Under the pieces are notes generated by a model. The model saw only the letters and a list, made by a program, of their open reading frames with translations, was not told the DNA's origin and searched no databases. Positions 36,701 through 44,026 of a DNA stretch of 64,000 nucleotides are shown here, in pieces. Position numbers and translations under genes: made by a program. This stretch comes from Actinomycetospora sp. NBRC 106375 (lineage in GTDB: Bacteria; Actinomycetota; Actinomycetes; Mycobacteriales; Pseudonocardiaceae): contig NZ_BSTS01000012.1 of the NCBI RefSeq assembly GCF_030269665.1, positions 124,001 through 188,000 of the forward strand, read 5' to 3'. Position 1 is the first letter of the stretch, and every line of letters begins with the position of its first letter.

Positions 36701-37119
36701 GCGGGCAGGGTCGCGGTGAACCAGCCCCGCAGCGCGTCGACCCCGTGCGCGGCGAGCGGCACCACGGCGGGCGCGTCGGCGTGGGCGAGGTGACCGAGCA
36801 GCCGCTCGCGCTCCCGTTCCACCACCTGCTCGCCGGTGCGCGCCGCGAGCCACGGCCCGAGCCAGGCGAGCCCCGCCCGGAGGACCACGACGAGGGCCAG
36901 CACCGCGATCGCCGCGTGCGGCACCACCCCGGGCCCGGTCACCAGCGCGGTCACGACCGACGCCGCCGCCAGCGCCGCCGCCACCGTGCCCGCGGCCTGC
37001 GCGACGCCGACGAGCACCAGCCCGAGCACCCCGGGCCACGCGCCGCGGGACAGCGCGAGCAGCCGGGGGTCCACCGGCCCCCGGGTGGGGCTCCGCCCTG
37101 CTTCGTCGCCCGAGGTCAC
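33691..37119 (-). CDS. cydDC: CydDC fusion, heterodimer-type ABC exporter in one chain
   Basis: 1142 residues joining CydD-like (1-530) and CydC-like (from about 607) halves, each with a transmembrane domain and an ATPase. Nucleotide site 1: GPSGAGKTT, signature LSSGQRRRL, Walker B VVLLDEPTAHLD. Site 2: GASGSGKST, VSGGERRRL, VLVLDEPTEGLD. CydDC exports thiols and is required to assemble cytochrome bd. The gene overlaps cydB by four bases. The linker (about 530-606) is Ala/Asp/Arg-rich and is built from palindromic repeats found between genes elsewhere in the window. Confidence 0.92.
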   Translation of the reverse strand: MTSGDEAGRSPTRGPVDPRLLALSRGAWPGVLGLVLVGVAQAAGTVAAALAAASVVTALVTGPGVVPHAAIAVLALVVVLRAGLAWLGPWLAARTGEQVVERERERLLGHLAHADAPAVVPLAAHGVDALRGWFTATLPALVLAVVLPPAVLVVLALADPTSALVVAVTLPLVPVFAVLLGWAARARARREWAAGERLAGHFLDTVAGLATLRLFGRAHRAVDTVTDLGERHRAASVRVLRVAFLSSTALELLGTLSVGLVAVGAGVRLVEGAMALWPALVAILLAGEAHRPLREAGARFHDTARATAVLDERDALLAPAVPSGLVRAVADGRAHVRVRDLAVRHPGRLSATPAVPALDAEGGELLVVAGPSGAGKTTLLRALSGTLDDAADATGSVDVHGRLLVLGQDPQLPHAATVGEALEEAPPSLLGRLGLPLDPSTPLAEAGRSLSSGQRRRLALAAVLGDAARDPVGAVVLLDEPTAHLDTDTERAVVAELRELAGRGALVLAVAHRSALRAAADRVVDLAASGVDAANALFAASMRRNSASAATAGEVPVGARDALAASDAAKDALAPPPRADDVAAPSSAANGDFARIEAANRPFAAPSREPRTRRGLPIAVLLGAGAAVAGVALTAAAAWLIARAAAQPPILVLSIAVVAVRGFAIARPVLRHLERVAAHADGLARVVRWRRRVVAALVPRVPGAVAGRRGHLLARVVDDVDVRLDGLVRGVLPLAVAALALPVLLGAAALASPALAGALLPGLAVTVVVAPLVAAVAARRAAPAVEEGTDALRAAVVETHAARDELAARDALHAVPRARAAALARARRRDAAGGAFAGMLAQLGLGAAAVAAALAAPASASPELAAVAVLAPLALGETVLGLPAAAAAVVRGRRARARLAALEDPAPPATEPARARGVRRGDLRVRDLTAGWGATPALRGLDLDLPAGRRLGVTGASGSGKSTLAAVLLRLLDPRHGTVSLGGVDAATVPGDAWRRAVALVGEHDHVFATTVRENLRFAAPDADDAALVAVLRRVRLGIWFDGLPDGLDTWLDAGSVSGGERRRLATARALLADPAVLVLDEPTEGLDPATARELIADLLDAGTGRTVVLLAHRGEGLDLVDEVRHLEAGVLRSAQAKSPAA
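35306..35523. repeat. Palindromic repeats (family C) in the cydDC linker
   Basis: Two 51-bp copies of family C lie in opposite orientation, 35306-35356 (minus) and 35473-35523 (plus). A third hairpin is between them at about 35399-35445, with GGCGTCCTTCGCTGC and GCAGCGAGGGCGTCC arms. The intergenic copy at 40950-41000 is roughly 88% identical to the first by eye. All are in frame with cydDC and encode the linker between its halves. Confidence 0.85.
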
Positions 37120-38078
37120 GTCGCCACCCGCTCGCTCGCCACCCGGCGCCGGAACACCCAGTACGAGAACGCCTGGTACGCGACGACACCGGGCAGGACG
37201 ACCACCGCGGCGACCGTGATCAGCCGCAGCGCGCCGGGGCTCGCGGCCGCCCCGTCGACGGTCAGCGAGAACGCCGGATCCAGCGTGCTCGGCAGCACGA
37301 CCGGGAGGTGTGACGCCAGGACGGCGACGGCCCCGCCGGCCACGGCGACCGACGCCGCGGCGAACGCGAGCACCTCACGACGCAGGGCCACCAGGGCGGC
37401 GACCACCGCCACGCCCACCAGCCACCACGGCTCCAGGAACGCCACGACCAGCGCCGCGGGCACCAGCGCCCCCAGCGCTGCGATCCGGGCCCGCGCGCGC
37501 AGCGGGCCGGTCGTGCGCAGCCCGAGGAACGTCGCCCCCTGCACGAGGGCGACGGCGACCCCGAGCACGGCGCCGAGCAGCGCAGGCCCCGACACCAGCG
37601 GCGCCAGCGACCGCGCCAGGCCGGCACCGGCGACCTCCCCGTCCGCGCCGAGCGCGAGGCCGGTCGCGAGGACGCCCAGCACCGCACCCCACAGCGCCGC
37701 GACCAGCACCGACGACGTCGCGAGCACGGCGTCGCACACCGCGCGCCATCGCGCCGTCCCGCCCTTACCGCGGAACTCGATCGCCACCCCGCGAGCGGCC
37801 AGCGCGAGCAGGATCAGCACGAACGGCAGGTAGAGCCCGCTCATCAGGGCCGCGTACCAGTCCGGGAACGCGGCGAACGTGACGCCGACGGCGGCCACGA
37901 GCCACACCTCGTTGCCGTCCCAGACCGGGCCGATGGTCGTGACGCCCGCGGACCGCTCGTGGTCGTCGCGCCCGAGCACGCCCGCGAGCACCCCGACGCC
38001 GAAGTCGAAGCCCTCGAGCGCGAAGAACAGCACCCAGCAGGTGATCGCCAGCGCGAACCAGAGGGTCGGGAGGTCCAC
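37116..38078 (-). CDS. cydB: Cytochrome bd oxidase subunit II
   Basis: 320 residues, GTG start. About eight hydrophobic segments. The N terminus LPTLWFALAITCWVLFFALE and the following GFDFGVG match CydB, as does IGPVWDGNEVWLVAA. It stabilises subunit I in the quinol oxidase of the cytoplasmic membrane. It sits 10 bp after cydA and overlaps cydDC by four bases, giving the operon cydA-cydB-cydDC. Confidence 0.95.
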   Translation of the reverse strand: MDLPTLWFALAITCWVLFFALEGFDFGVGVLAGVLGRDDHERSAGVTTIGPVWDGNEVWLVAAVGVTFAAFPDWYAALMSGLYLPFVLILLALAARGVAIEFRGKGGTARWRAVCDAVLATSSVLVAALWGAVLGVLATGLALGADGEVAGAGLARSLAPLVSGPALLGAVLGVAVALVQGATFLGLRTTGPLRARARIAALGALVPAALVVAFLEPWWLVGVAVVAALVALRREVLAFAAASVAVAGGAVAVLASHLPVVLPSTLDPAFSLTVDGAAASPGALRLITVAAVVVLPGVVAYQAFSYWVFRRRVASERVAT

Positions 38079-38088
38079 GTCGATCTCC

Positions 38089-39495
38089 TCAGTACGCAGG
38101 GACGAGGGGGCGGTCGGACGGCTCGGGCTCCGCGACGGCCGGTTCGTCCTCCGCCGTCCGCGCGACCCGGAGCACCAGGCGCACCCAGACGACCGCGAGC
38201 ACGCCGTAGACCAGCGCGAAACCGGCCAGGGAGGCGACGATCTCGACCGGCGTGAGCCCCGGCGAGACGCCGTCGGCGGTGCGGAAGAGCCCGAAGACCA
38301 GCCACGGCTGGCGGGCTGTCTCGGTGAACAGCCACCCGGCGGTGGCGGCGAGCGCGGGCAGCACCGGGACGGTCCAGAGCAGCCGGAGGAGCCACCGGTC
38401 GACGACGTGGCCCGCGGACAGCTCCCCGCCGCGCCGCAGCCGCCACAGGACCCACGCGGCCACGACCGTCGCCAGCACCCCGAAGCCGATCATGAAGCGG
38501 AAGCTCCAGTAGGCCATCGGCACCACCGGGACGTAGTCGCCCGGGCCGAACTGCGCGACGTACTGCGCCTGCAGGTCGTCGATGCCCTGGACCGTGCCGG
38601 TGAAGGTGCCGGTGGCCACGAACGAGAGCAGCCACGGCACGTCGAGGCTGAAGAACGGCTCCTTCGCGCCCGGTGCGCCGACCGCGAACAGCGAGAACGG
38701 CGCCCCGGACTGCGTCGCGTACAGGGCCTCGGCCGCGGCCATCTTCATCGGCTGGACCGCGGTCATGACCTTGCCCAGCAGGTCGCCGGTCAGGGCCACC
38801 GCGGCGCCGGACACGAGCGTCGTCCACGCCCCGACCCGGGTCAGGCGCACCCACTGCCCCGCGGTGTCCCCCCGCCGCATCCGGTACGCCCCGATCGCCA
38901 GCAGCAGCGCACCCCCGCCGGCGAACGCCCCGGCGACGGTGTGCGGGAAGGCGGCGAGCACGACCTCGTTGGTCAGCAGGTCGGCGAAGCTGCCGAGGCG
39001 CGCGCGGCCGGTGGCGGGGTCGAGCGTGTAGGCCACCGGGTTCTGCATGAACGCGTTCGCCGCGAGGATGACGTAGGCCGAGAGGAGCGTGCCGACCGCG
39101 ACGATCCAGATGGTCGCCAGGTGCAGCGCGGGGCGCAGCCGTCCCGCGCCGAACCACCAGAGGCCCAGGAACGTGGCCTCCAGGAAGAAGGCGAGCATCC
39201 CCTCGATCGCCAGCGTCGGCCCGAAGACGTCGCCGTAGAACCGGGCGAAGGCCGACCAGGAGAGCCCGAACTGGAACTCCTGCACGAGCCCGGTCACGAC
39301 ACCGACCGCGAACGTGATCATGAGGAGCTTGCCCACGAGCAGGGTCAGCCGCTGCCACCGCGCGTCGCCGGTCCGATGGGACAGGGTCGCGAGCAGCGCC
39401 GTCAAGGTCGACAGCGAGATCGACAGCGGGACGAACAGGTAGTGGTACACGGTCACGACGGCGAACTGCAGTCGGGACAGCTCCAGTGCGGTCAC
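38089..39495 (-). CDS. cydA: Cytochrome bd oxidase subunit I
   Basis: 468 residues with nine predicted membrane helices. Heme ligands: H18 (b595 side) in VYHYLFVP, H185 (b558) in FPHTVAG and M335 in SFRFMIG. The quinol-binding region GWLFTETARQPW is present with a short Q-loop, as usual in actinobacteria. It oxidises menaquinol and reduces oxygen with high affinity. GTG start follows GGGAGGT. The promoter overlaps several half-sites resembling those of the BlaI-type repressor encoded by the divergent gene. Confidence 0.95.
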   Translation of the reverse strand: MTALELSRLQFAVVTVYHYLFVPLSISLSTLTALLATLSHRTGDARWQRLTLLVGKLLMITFAVGVVTGLVQEFQFGLSWSAFARFYGDVFGPTLAIEGMLAFFLEATFLGLWWFGAGRLRPALHLATIWIVAVGTLLSAYVILAANAFMQNPVAYTLDPATGRARLGSFADLLTNEVVLAAFPHTVAGAFAGGGALLLAIGAYRMRRGDTAGQWVRLTRVGAWTTLVSGAAVALTGDLLGKVMTAVQPMKMAAAEALYATQSGAPFSLFAVGAPGAKEPFFSLDVPWLLSFVATGTFTGTVQGIDDLQAQYVAQFGPGDYVPVVPMAYWSFRFMIGFGVLATVVAAWVLWRLRRGGELSAGHVVDRWLLRLLWTVPVLPALAATAGWLFTETARQPWLVFGLFRTADGVSPGLTPVEIVASLAGFALVYGVLAVVWVRLVLRVARTAEDEPAVAEPEPSDRPLVPAY

Positions 39496-39511
39496 GACGA
39501 CCTCCCGTACC

Positions 39512-39551
39512 TACGACGCTGCGTCGTATGTACGACCAAGCGTAGTACGAC
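39512..39551. promoter_or_regulatory. Putative BlaI-type operator cluster between cydA and blaI
   Basis: TACGACGC-T-GCGTCGTA (39512-39528) is a perfect inverted repeat. Its right arm joins TACGAC to give a second palindrome, GTCGTA-TG-TACGAC (39523-39536). A further TACGAC is at 39546-39551. BlaI/MecI proteins bind short dyads of this design. The cluster lies 17 bp upstream of cydA and about 33 bp upstream of blaI, so it could repress both. Confidence 0.65.
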
Positions 39552-39583
39552 GACTTGCGTTGGCAAGGGGATCCACGGCTAGG

Positions 39584-40009
39584 ATGCGTGACGTGGCCCT
39601 GGGTGAGCTGGAGCGCGCGGTGATGGCGCAGCTGTGGGCCGCTCCCGGCCCGTTGACGGTCCGCGAGGTGCACGAGGGCCTCGAGCGGGAGCTCGCGTAC
39701 ACGACGGTGATGACGGTGCTCGGCCGGCTGGCCAAGAAGGGCGTCGTGCGCCAGGAGCGGGACGGCAAGGCCTACCGCTACGTCGCGGCCTCGACGCGCG
39801 AGCAGATGGCGGCCTCGCTCATGCTCGACGCGCTCGGCGACGTCGGCGAGGACCGCACCGCCGCGCTGGTGGCGTTCGTCGACCGCGTGGGTCCCGAGGA
39901 GGCCGCGGCCCTGCGGGCGGCCCTGCAGACCGGGCCTCCCCCACCCGCCGTGATCCCCGAGGTCCCCGAACCGCGTCACGACGGCGAGGATCGCGGCCCC
40001 GAGTCGTGA
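39584..40009 (+). CDS. blaI: BlaI/MecI-family repressor
   Basis: 141 residues from ATG at 39584. GTG at 39593, 7 nt after TAGGAT, is an alternative leaderless start. Winged helix with LGELERAVMAQLW, GPLTVREVHEGLE, and the recognition helix YTTVMTVLGRLAKKGVV, then a dimerisation region containing LVAFVDRVGPEEA. It closely resembles mycobacterial BlaI (Rv1846c). Such repressors are cleaved after a partner M56 protease senses a signal. The protease gene follows. Divergence from cydABDC and the shared operator suggest control of the terminal oxidase, not of a beta-lactamase, which is absent from the window. Confidence 0.88.
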   Translation: MRDVALGELERAVMAQLWAAPGPLTVREVHEGLERELAYTTVMTVLGRLAKKGVVRQERDGKAYRYVAASTREQMAASLMLDALGDVGEDRTAALVAFVDRVGPEEAAALRAALQTGPPPPAVIPEVPEPRHDGEDRGPES

Positions 40010-40041
40010 TCTCGGCCGCATCGGGACCAGACTGATCGGTC

Positions 40042-40944
40042 ATGGCCTCGGTGTGGCTGGCCGTGCTGGCGCTCGTGCTGGCCGGCCCCGTCCCCTCGGT
40101 ACTGGCGCGCGCCCACTGGCCGCAGCGCGTCCCCCGGGCCGCCATCGTCCTGTGGCAGGCGATCGCCCTCGCCGCCGTGCTCGCCGCCGTGGGCAGCGCG
40201 CTCGCCGCGCCCGAGGAGCTGCTGCGTGCCCTGGGGCCCGAGGAACGCCGCGGGACCCCGATGGTCGTCGCCGTGGCGGTCGCCGCGACCCTCGCCGGCC
40301 TCATCGTGCTGCGCCTGCTCGGCGTGCTCGTGATGCTCGCCGTGCGCACCCGCCGGCGCCGCTCCCGGCACCGGGACATGGTCGACCTGCTCGACCGCGC
40401 CGAGCGCAGCGCCGCGGTCGGCGGGATCGGGGCGAAGACCGTCCTGCGCGTCCTCGACGGCGCGGTCCCGTTCGCCTACTGCCTGCCCGGGCGGGCGCCC
40501 CGGGTGGTCGTCACCGACGGCGCGCTCGACACCCTCGACGACGAGGAGCTGCGCGCCGTCCTCGCCCACGAGCAGGCACACCTCGACGCCCGCCACGACC
40601 TCGTCCGCGAGGGCTTCGTCGCCCTGCACCAGGCCTTCCCCGTGCTCGTGCGCAGCCGCCAGGCCCGCGACGCCGTGGGTCTGCTGCTCGAGATGCTCGC
40701 CGACGACGCCGGCCGGGCGCGATGCTCGGACGCCGCCATGGCCGGGGCGCTCGAGGCGTTCGTGGCCACCGGGGACACCGAGGTCGCCGCCCGCCTCGAA
40801 CGCGTCCGGGCCCGGCGCTGCGGCGGCCGCGCCCTGGCCACGGGCACCTACCTCGTCGCCGCCGCGGTCGTCGTCGTCCCGACGGTCGCCGTCGTCATCC
40901 CCTGGCTCTCCGCGGCCCTGCCGGCGGCCGGCCTCCTGCGCTGA
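40042..40944 (+). CDS. M56 family membrane metallopeptidase (BlaR/MecR1-like)
   Basis: 300 residues. Hydrophobic helices near 3-20, 33-55, 76-102 and at the C terminus (268-295). Zinc motif HEQAH in AVLAHEQAHLDARHD, preceded by the AYCLPGRAPRVVVTDGAL strand typical of M56 peptidases (like Rv1845c). No extracellular penicillin-binding sensor domain is present, so the signal is not obviously a beta-lactam. It probably cleaves or inactivates the BlaI-type repressor encoded 32 bp upstream. Confidence 0.87.
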   Translation: MASVWLAVLALVLAGPVPSVLARAHWPQRVPRAAIVLWQAIALAAVLAAVGSALAAPEELLRALGPEERRGTPMVVAVAVAATLAGLIVLRLLGVLVMLAVRTRRRRSRHRDMVDLLDRAERSAAVGGIGAKTVLRVLDGAVPFAYCLPGRAPRVVVTDGALDTLDDEELRAVLAHEQAHLDARHDLVREGFVALHQAFPVLVRSRQARDAVGLLLEMLADDAGRARCSDAAMAGALEAFVATGDTEVAARLERVRARRCGGRALATGTYLVAAAVVVVPTVAVVIPWLSAALPAAGLLR

Positions 40945-40949
40945 CCCGC

Positions 40950-41000
40950 CGCGAACGGGGACTTCGCGCGCGTAGAAGCAGCGAGCAGCACGTTCGCTGC
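40950..41000. repeat. Palindromic repeat family C, intergenic copy
   Basis: 51 bp made of two hairpins: CGCGAA-N7-TTCGCG and GCAGCGA-N8-TCGCTGC. It lies between the convergent M56 peptidase and meaB genes. Two more copies lie in cydDC. Confidence 0.85.
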
Positions 41001-41011
41001 GACCAGTGACG

Positions 41012-41965
41012 TCAGCCCCGCACCGAGGCCACGACCTCGTCGGCGGCGGCGAAGGGGTCCAGCGCGCCGTCGACGACCCGCTCGGCCAGGGCGTCGAGGG
41101 CGGTCGAGCCGGCCAGGGACCGGATGCGGGCGCGCAGGTCGGCGAGGGCGATCGCCTCGATCTCGGCGCGGGCGCGGCGGCGGGGGCCCTCGCCGAGGCG
41201 GTCGTGGTCGGCGAGGAAGGTGTGGTGGTCGTCGAGCGCGGCGACGAGGTCGTCGATCCCCTGCCCGGACGACGCGACGGTGCGCACGACCGGCACGCGC
41301 CACGACGGGCCCTTCTCCACGCGGTTGAGCCGCATCATGTGCTGCAGCTCGCGCACGGTGGCGTCGGCGCCGTCCCGGTCGGCCTTGTTGACGGCGAAGA
41401 CGTCGGCGACCTCGAGGATCCCGGCCTTCGCCGCCTGCACGCCGTCACCCATCCCGGGGGCCAGGAGCACGACCGTCGTGTCGGACAGGGCGACGACCTC
41501 GACCTCCGACTGCCCGACCCCCACCGTCTCGACCAGCACGACGTCGCAGCCGGCCGCGTCGAGCACCCGCAGCGCCTGCGGGGTGGCGGCCGCGAGGCCC
41601 CCGAGGTGCCCGCGGGTGGCCATCGACCGGATGAACACGCCCGGGTCGGTCGCGTGCTCGCTCATCCGCACCCGGTCACCCAGCAGGGCGCCGCCGGAGA
41701 AGGGCGAGCTGGGGTCGACGGCGAGCACGCCGACGCGTCTCCCGTCGGCGCGCAGGGCCGTGACCAGTGCCGACGTCGTCGTCGACTTGCCGACGCCGGG
41801 CGAGCCCGTGAGTCCCACGACCCGGGCGTGGCCGGTGTAGGGGGCCAGCGCCGCCGCGAGCTCGCGCAGGCGCGGGCTCGCGTCCTCCACCAGCGAGACG
41901 AGCTTGCCCACCGCGCGGGGCACGCCCTCGCGGGCGTCGGCGACGAGCCGCTCCAGGTCCTCCAC
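41012..41965 (-). CDS. meaB: GTPase chaperone of B12-dependent acyl-CoA mutases
   Basis: 317 residues. G3E-family GTPase: P-loop GSPGVGKST, AVDPSSPFSGGALLGDR, ETVGVGQSEVEV, and NKAD for guanine recognition. The C-terminal dimerisation arm is present. MeaB (ArgK) guards methylmalonyl-CoA or ethylmalonyl-CoA mutase, gating cofactor loading. Older databases call it a LAO/AO transport kinase, which is not supported. It is divergent from mce and lies 14.7 kb from meaA, its likely client. Confidence 0.93.
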   Translation of the reverse strand: MEDLERLVADAREGVPRAVGKLVSLVEDASPRLRELAAALAPYTGHARVVGLTGSPGVGKSTTTSALVTALRADGRRVGVLAVDPSSPFSGGALLGDRVRMSEHATDPGVFIRSMATRGHLGGLAAATPQALRVLDAAGCDVVLVETVGVGQSEVEVVALSDTTVVLLAPGMGDGVQAAKAGILEVADVFAVNKADRDGADATVRELQHMMRLNRVEKGPSWRVPVVRTVASSGQGIDDLVAALDDHHTFLADHDRLGEGPRRRARAEIEAIALADLRARIRSLAGSTALDALAERVVDGALDPFAAADEVVASVRG

Positions 41966-42010
41966 GGCGCGGCAGGCTACCGATGCCGGCCCCGATCGCC
42001 CGTGCTTGGT

Positions 42011-42065
42011 AAATCGAGCGTGCGCTGCGTCACGGAGCGGACACTTCGATTCAGATGGTTACCCT
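42011..42065 (+). promoter_or_regulatory. Promoter region of mce with an imperfect palindrome
   Basis: AAATCGAGCGTGCGCT and AGCGGACACTTCGATT (about 42011-42051) form an imperfect dyad. TACCCT at 42060-42065 lies 7 nt before ATG 42073 and is a plausible -10 for a leaderless transcript. The dyad vaguely resembles repeat family A but is too diverged to assign. Confidence 0.4.
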
Positions 42066-42072
42066 GCCCGCC

Positions 42073-42522
42073 ATGGCAACCGAGCTCCTGGCCGACAGCG
42101 GCATCACCACGATCGACCACGTGGGGATCGCCGTACCCGACCTCGATGCGGCCATCGCCTGGTACGCCGAGAACCTCGGCCTGGTGGCCACCCACCAGGA
42201 GACGAACGGCGATCAGGGAGTGCGTGAGGCGATGCTGCACGCACCCGGTGATGACGCCGGCCCCGCGGTCCAGCTGCTGGCGCCGCTCGACGATTCATCG
42301 ACGATCGCCAAGTTCATCGACCGCAACGGGCCCGGCCTCCAGCAGGTGGCCTACCGGGTGACCGACATCGAGAAGAGCACGGCGACCCTGCGGGAGAAGG
42401 GCCTGCGCCTGCTCTACGACGCCCCCCGGCGAGGGACGGCGGGCTCGCGCGTCAACTTCGTGCACCCGAAGGACGCCGGCGGCGTGCTCGTCGAGCTCGT
42501 CGAGCCGGCCACCGACCACTAG
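42073..42522 (+). CDS. mce: Ethylmalonyl/methylmalonyl-CoA epimerase
   Basis: 149 residues from ATG at 42073; a more upstream ATG at 42055 precedes the -10-like TACCCT and is less likely. Vicinal oxygen chelate fold with two beta-alpha-beta3 modules: IDHVGIAVPDLDAAIAWY with the metal His, GPGLQQVAYRVTDIE, and VLVELVEP with the metal Glu. It interconverts 2R and 2S methylmalonyl-CoA or ethylmalonyl-CoA. It directly precedes ccr. With meaB and meaA it fits the ethylmalonyl-CoA pathway. Confidence 0.9.
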   Translation: MATELLADSGITTIDHVGIAVPDLDAAIAWYAENLGLVATHQETNGDQGVREAMLHAPGDDAGPAVQLLAPLDDSSTIAKFIDRNGPGLQQVAYRVTDIEKSTATLREKGLRLLYDAPRRGTAGSRVNFVHPKDAGGVLVELVEPATDH

Positions 42523-42605
42523 GACCGACCCGCTCACACCCCGGTCCCCAGGACTGTTACCGGTCGGTAGCCTCGCGCCACCGCACCACACCCGGAGGCA
42601 AGAAC

Positions 42606-43937
42606 GTGCAGGACATCCGCGACGCCATCCTCGCCGACGACACCGCCGCCCTGAACGGAATCCAGGTCCCGGAGTCCTATCGAGGCATCACCGTCCACGC
42701 CGACGAGGCCGACATGTTCGAGGGGATGGCCTCGCGGGAGAAGGACCCCCGCAAGTCCCTGCACCTCGACGACGTCCCCACCCCGGCGGTCGCCCCCGGT
42801 GAGGCGCTGGTCGCCGTCATGGCCAGCGCCATCAACTACAACACCGTGTGGACGTCGATCTTCGAGCCGGTCTCGACGTTCAGCTTCCTGCGGCGCTACG
42901 GCAAGATCTCGCCGCTGGCCAAGCGGCACGACCTGCCCTACCACGTGGTCGGCTCCGACCTCGCCGGCGTCGTGCTCAAGACCGGCGAGGGCGTCCAGAT
43001 GTGGAAGGCCGGCGACAAGGTCGTCGCGCACTGCCTCTCGGTCGAGCTCGAGGCCCCCGCCGGGCACGACGACACGATGATGGACCCGGAGCAGCGCATC
43101 TGGGGCTTCGAGACCAACTTCGGCGGCCTCGCCGAGCTGGCCCTGGTCAAGACCAACCAGCTCATGCCCAAGCCGGACCACCTGACCTGGGAGGAGGCCG
43201 CCTCGCCCGGTCTGGTCAACTCCACGGCCTACCGCCAGCTGGTCAGCCCGCACGGCGCGAACATGACCCAGGGCGACGTCGTCCTCATCTGGGGCGCCTC
43301 GGGCGGGCTGGGCTCCTACGCCACCCAGTTCGCGCTCAACGGCGGAGCCACCCCGGTGTGCGTGGTCTCCAGCCCCGAGAAGGCCGAGATCTGCCGCAAG
43401 ATGGGCGCCGAGCTGATCATCGACCGCTCGGAGGAGGGCTACAAGTTCTGGTCCGACCCCGAGACCCAGGACCCCCGCGAGTGGAAGCGGTTCGGGCAGC
43501 GGATCCGGGAGCTCACCGGGGGCGACGACCCGGACATCGTCTTCGAGCACCCGGGCCGCGAGACCTTCGGCGCGAGCGTGTACGTCGCCAAGCGCGGCGG
43601 CACGATCGTGACCTGCGCGTCGACGTCGGGCTTCATGCACCAGTACGACAACCGGTACCTGTGGATGAACCTCAAGCGGATCATCGGGTCGCACTTCGCC
43701 AACTACAAGGAGGCCTACCTGGCCAACCGCCTCGTGGCGAAGGGCCAGATCCACCCGACGGTCTCGCGCGTCTACCCGCTGCACGAGACCGGCGAGGCCG
43801 CCAACGACGTCCACCACAACAGCCACCAGGGCAAGGTCGGCGTCCTCGGTCTCGCCCCCGAGGAGGGTCTCGGCGTCACCAACACCGAGAAGCGCGAGCA
43901 GCACCTCGAGGGCATCAACCGCTTCCGTGGCGTCTGA
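42606..43937 (+). CDS. ccr: Crotonyl-CoA carboxylase/reductase
   Basis: 443 residues; GTG at 42606 follows GGAGG. MDR-family fold with NADPH site IWGASGGLGSYATQ, and residues linked to CO2 binding in Ccr: Asn in INYNTVW and Phe-Glu in WGFETNFGG, plus the later SHFANYKEA segment with its conserved His. It carboxylates and reduces crotonyl-CoA to (2S)-ethylmalonyl-CoA with NADPH. The product can enter the ethylmalonyl-CoA pathway (MeaA is encoded at 56 kb) or serve as polyketide extender. Followed by a strong hairpin terminator. Confidence 0.95.
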   Translation: MQDIRDAILADDTAALNGIQVPESYRGITVHADEADMFEGMASREKDPRKSLHLDDVPTPAVAPGEALVAVMASAINYNTVWTSIFEPVSTFSFLRRYGKISPLAKRHDLPYHVVGSDLAGVVLKTGEGVQMWKAGDKVVAHCLSVELEAPAGHDDTMMDPEQRIWGFETNFGGLAELALVKTNQLMPKPDHLTWEEAASPGLVNSTAYRQLVSPHGANMTQGDVVLIWGASGGLGSYATQFALNGGATPVCVVSSPEKAEICRKMGAELIIDRSEEGYKFWSDPETQDPREWKRFGQRIRELTGGDDPDIVFEHPGRETFGASVYVAKRGGTIVTCASTSGFMHQYDNRYLWMNLKRIIGSHFANYKEAYLANRLVAKGQIHPTVSRVYPLHETGEAANDVHHNSHQGKVGVLGLAPEEGLGVTNTEKREQHLEGINRFRGV

Positions 43938-44002
43938 GGGATCGTCGGCGTGTCGTCCGGACGGGTGGGGGCGTGTCTCTCACCCGTCCGTGATGCGATC
44001 CC
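43938..44002 (+). terminator. Terminator after ccr
   Basis: CGGACGGGTG (43958-43967) pairs perfectly with CACCCGTCCG (43981-43990) across 13 nt. An outer GGGATCG/CGATCCC stem (43938-43944, 43996-44002) encloses it. No U run follows, as is common in actinobacteria. Confidence 0.7.
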
Positions 44003-44013
44003 CGCGACGCCGG

Positions 44014-44019
44014 TACCGT
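44014..44019 (+). promoter_or_regulatory. Candidate -10 of the DivIVA-like gene
   Basis: TACCGT lies 7 nt before the ATG at 44027, supporting that start over the GTG at 44018, which overlaps the hexamer. Confidence 0.4.
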
Positions 44020-44026
44020 GAGCCGC

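Noticed and set aside
33164..37189. 1341-codon minus-strand open frame overlapping cydDC in another frame
   Set aside because: The cydDC frame has all ABC motifs twice; the other frame is low-complexity Arg/Gly/Ala.
42011..42051. Fifth copy of palindromic repeat A upstream of mce
   Set aside because: Only short blocks agree (ATCGA, CACTTCGAT) and spacing differs; kept as an unassigned dyad.
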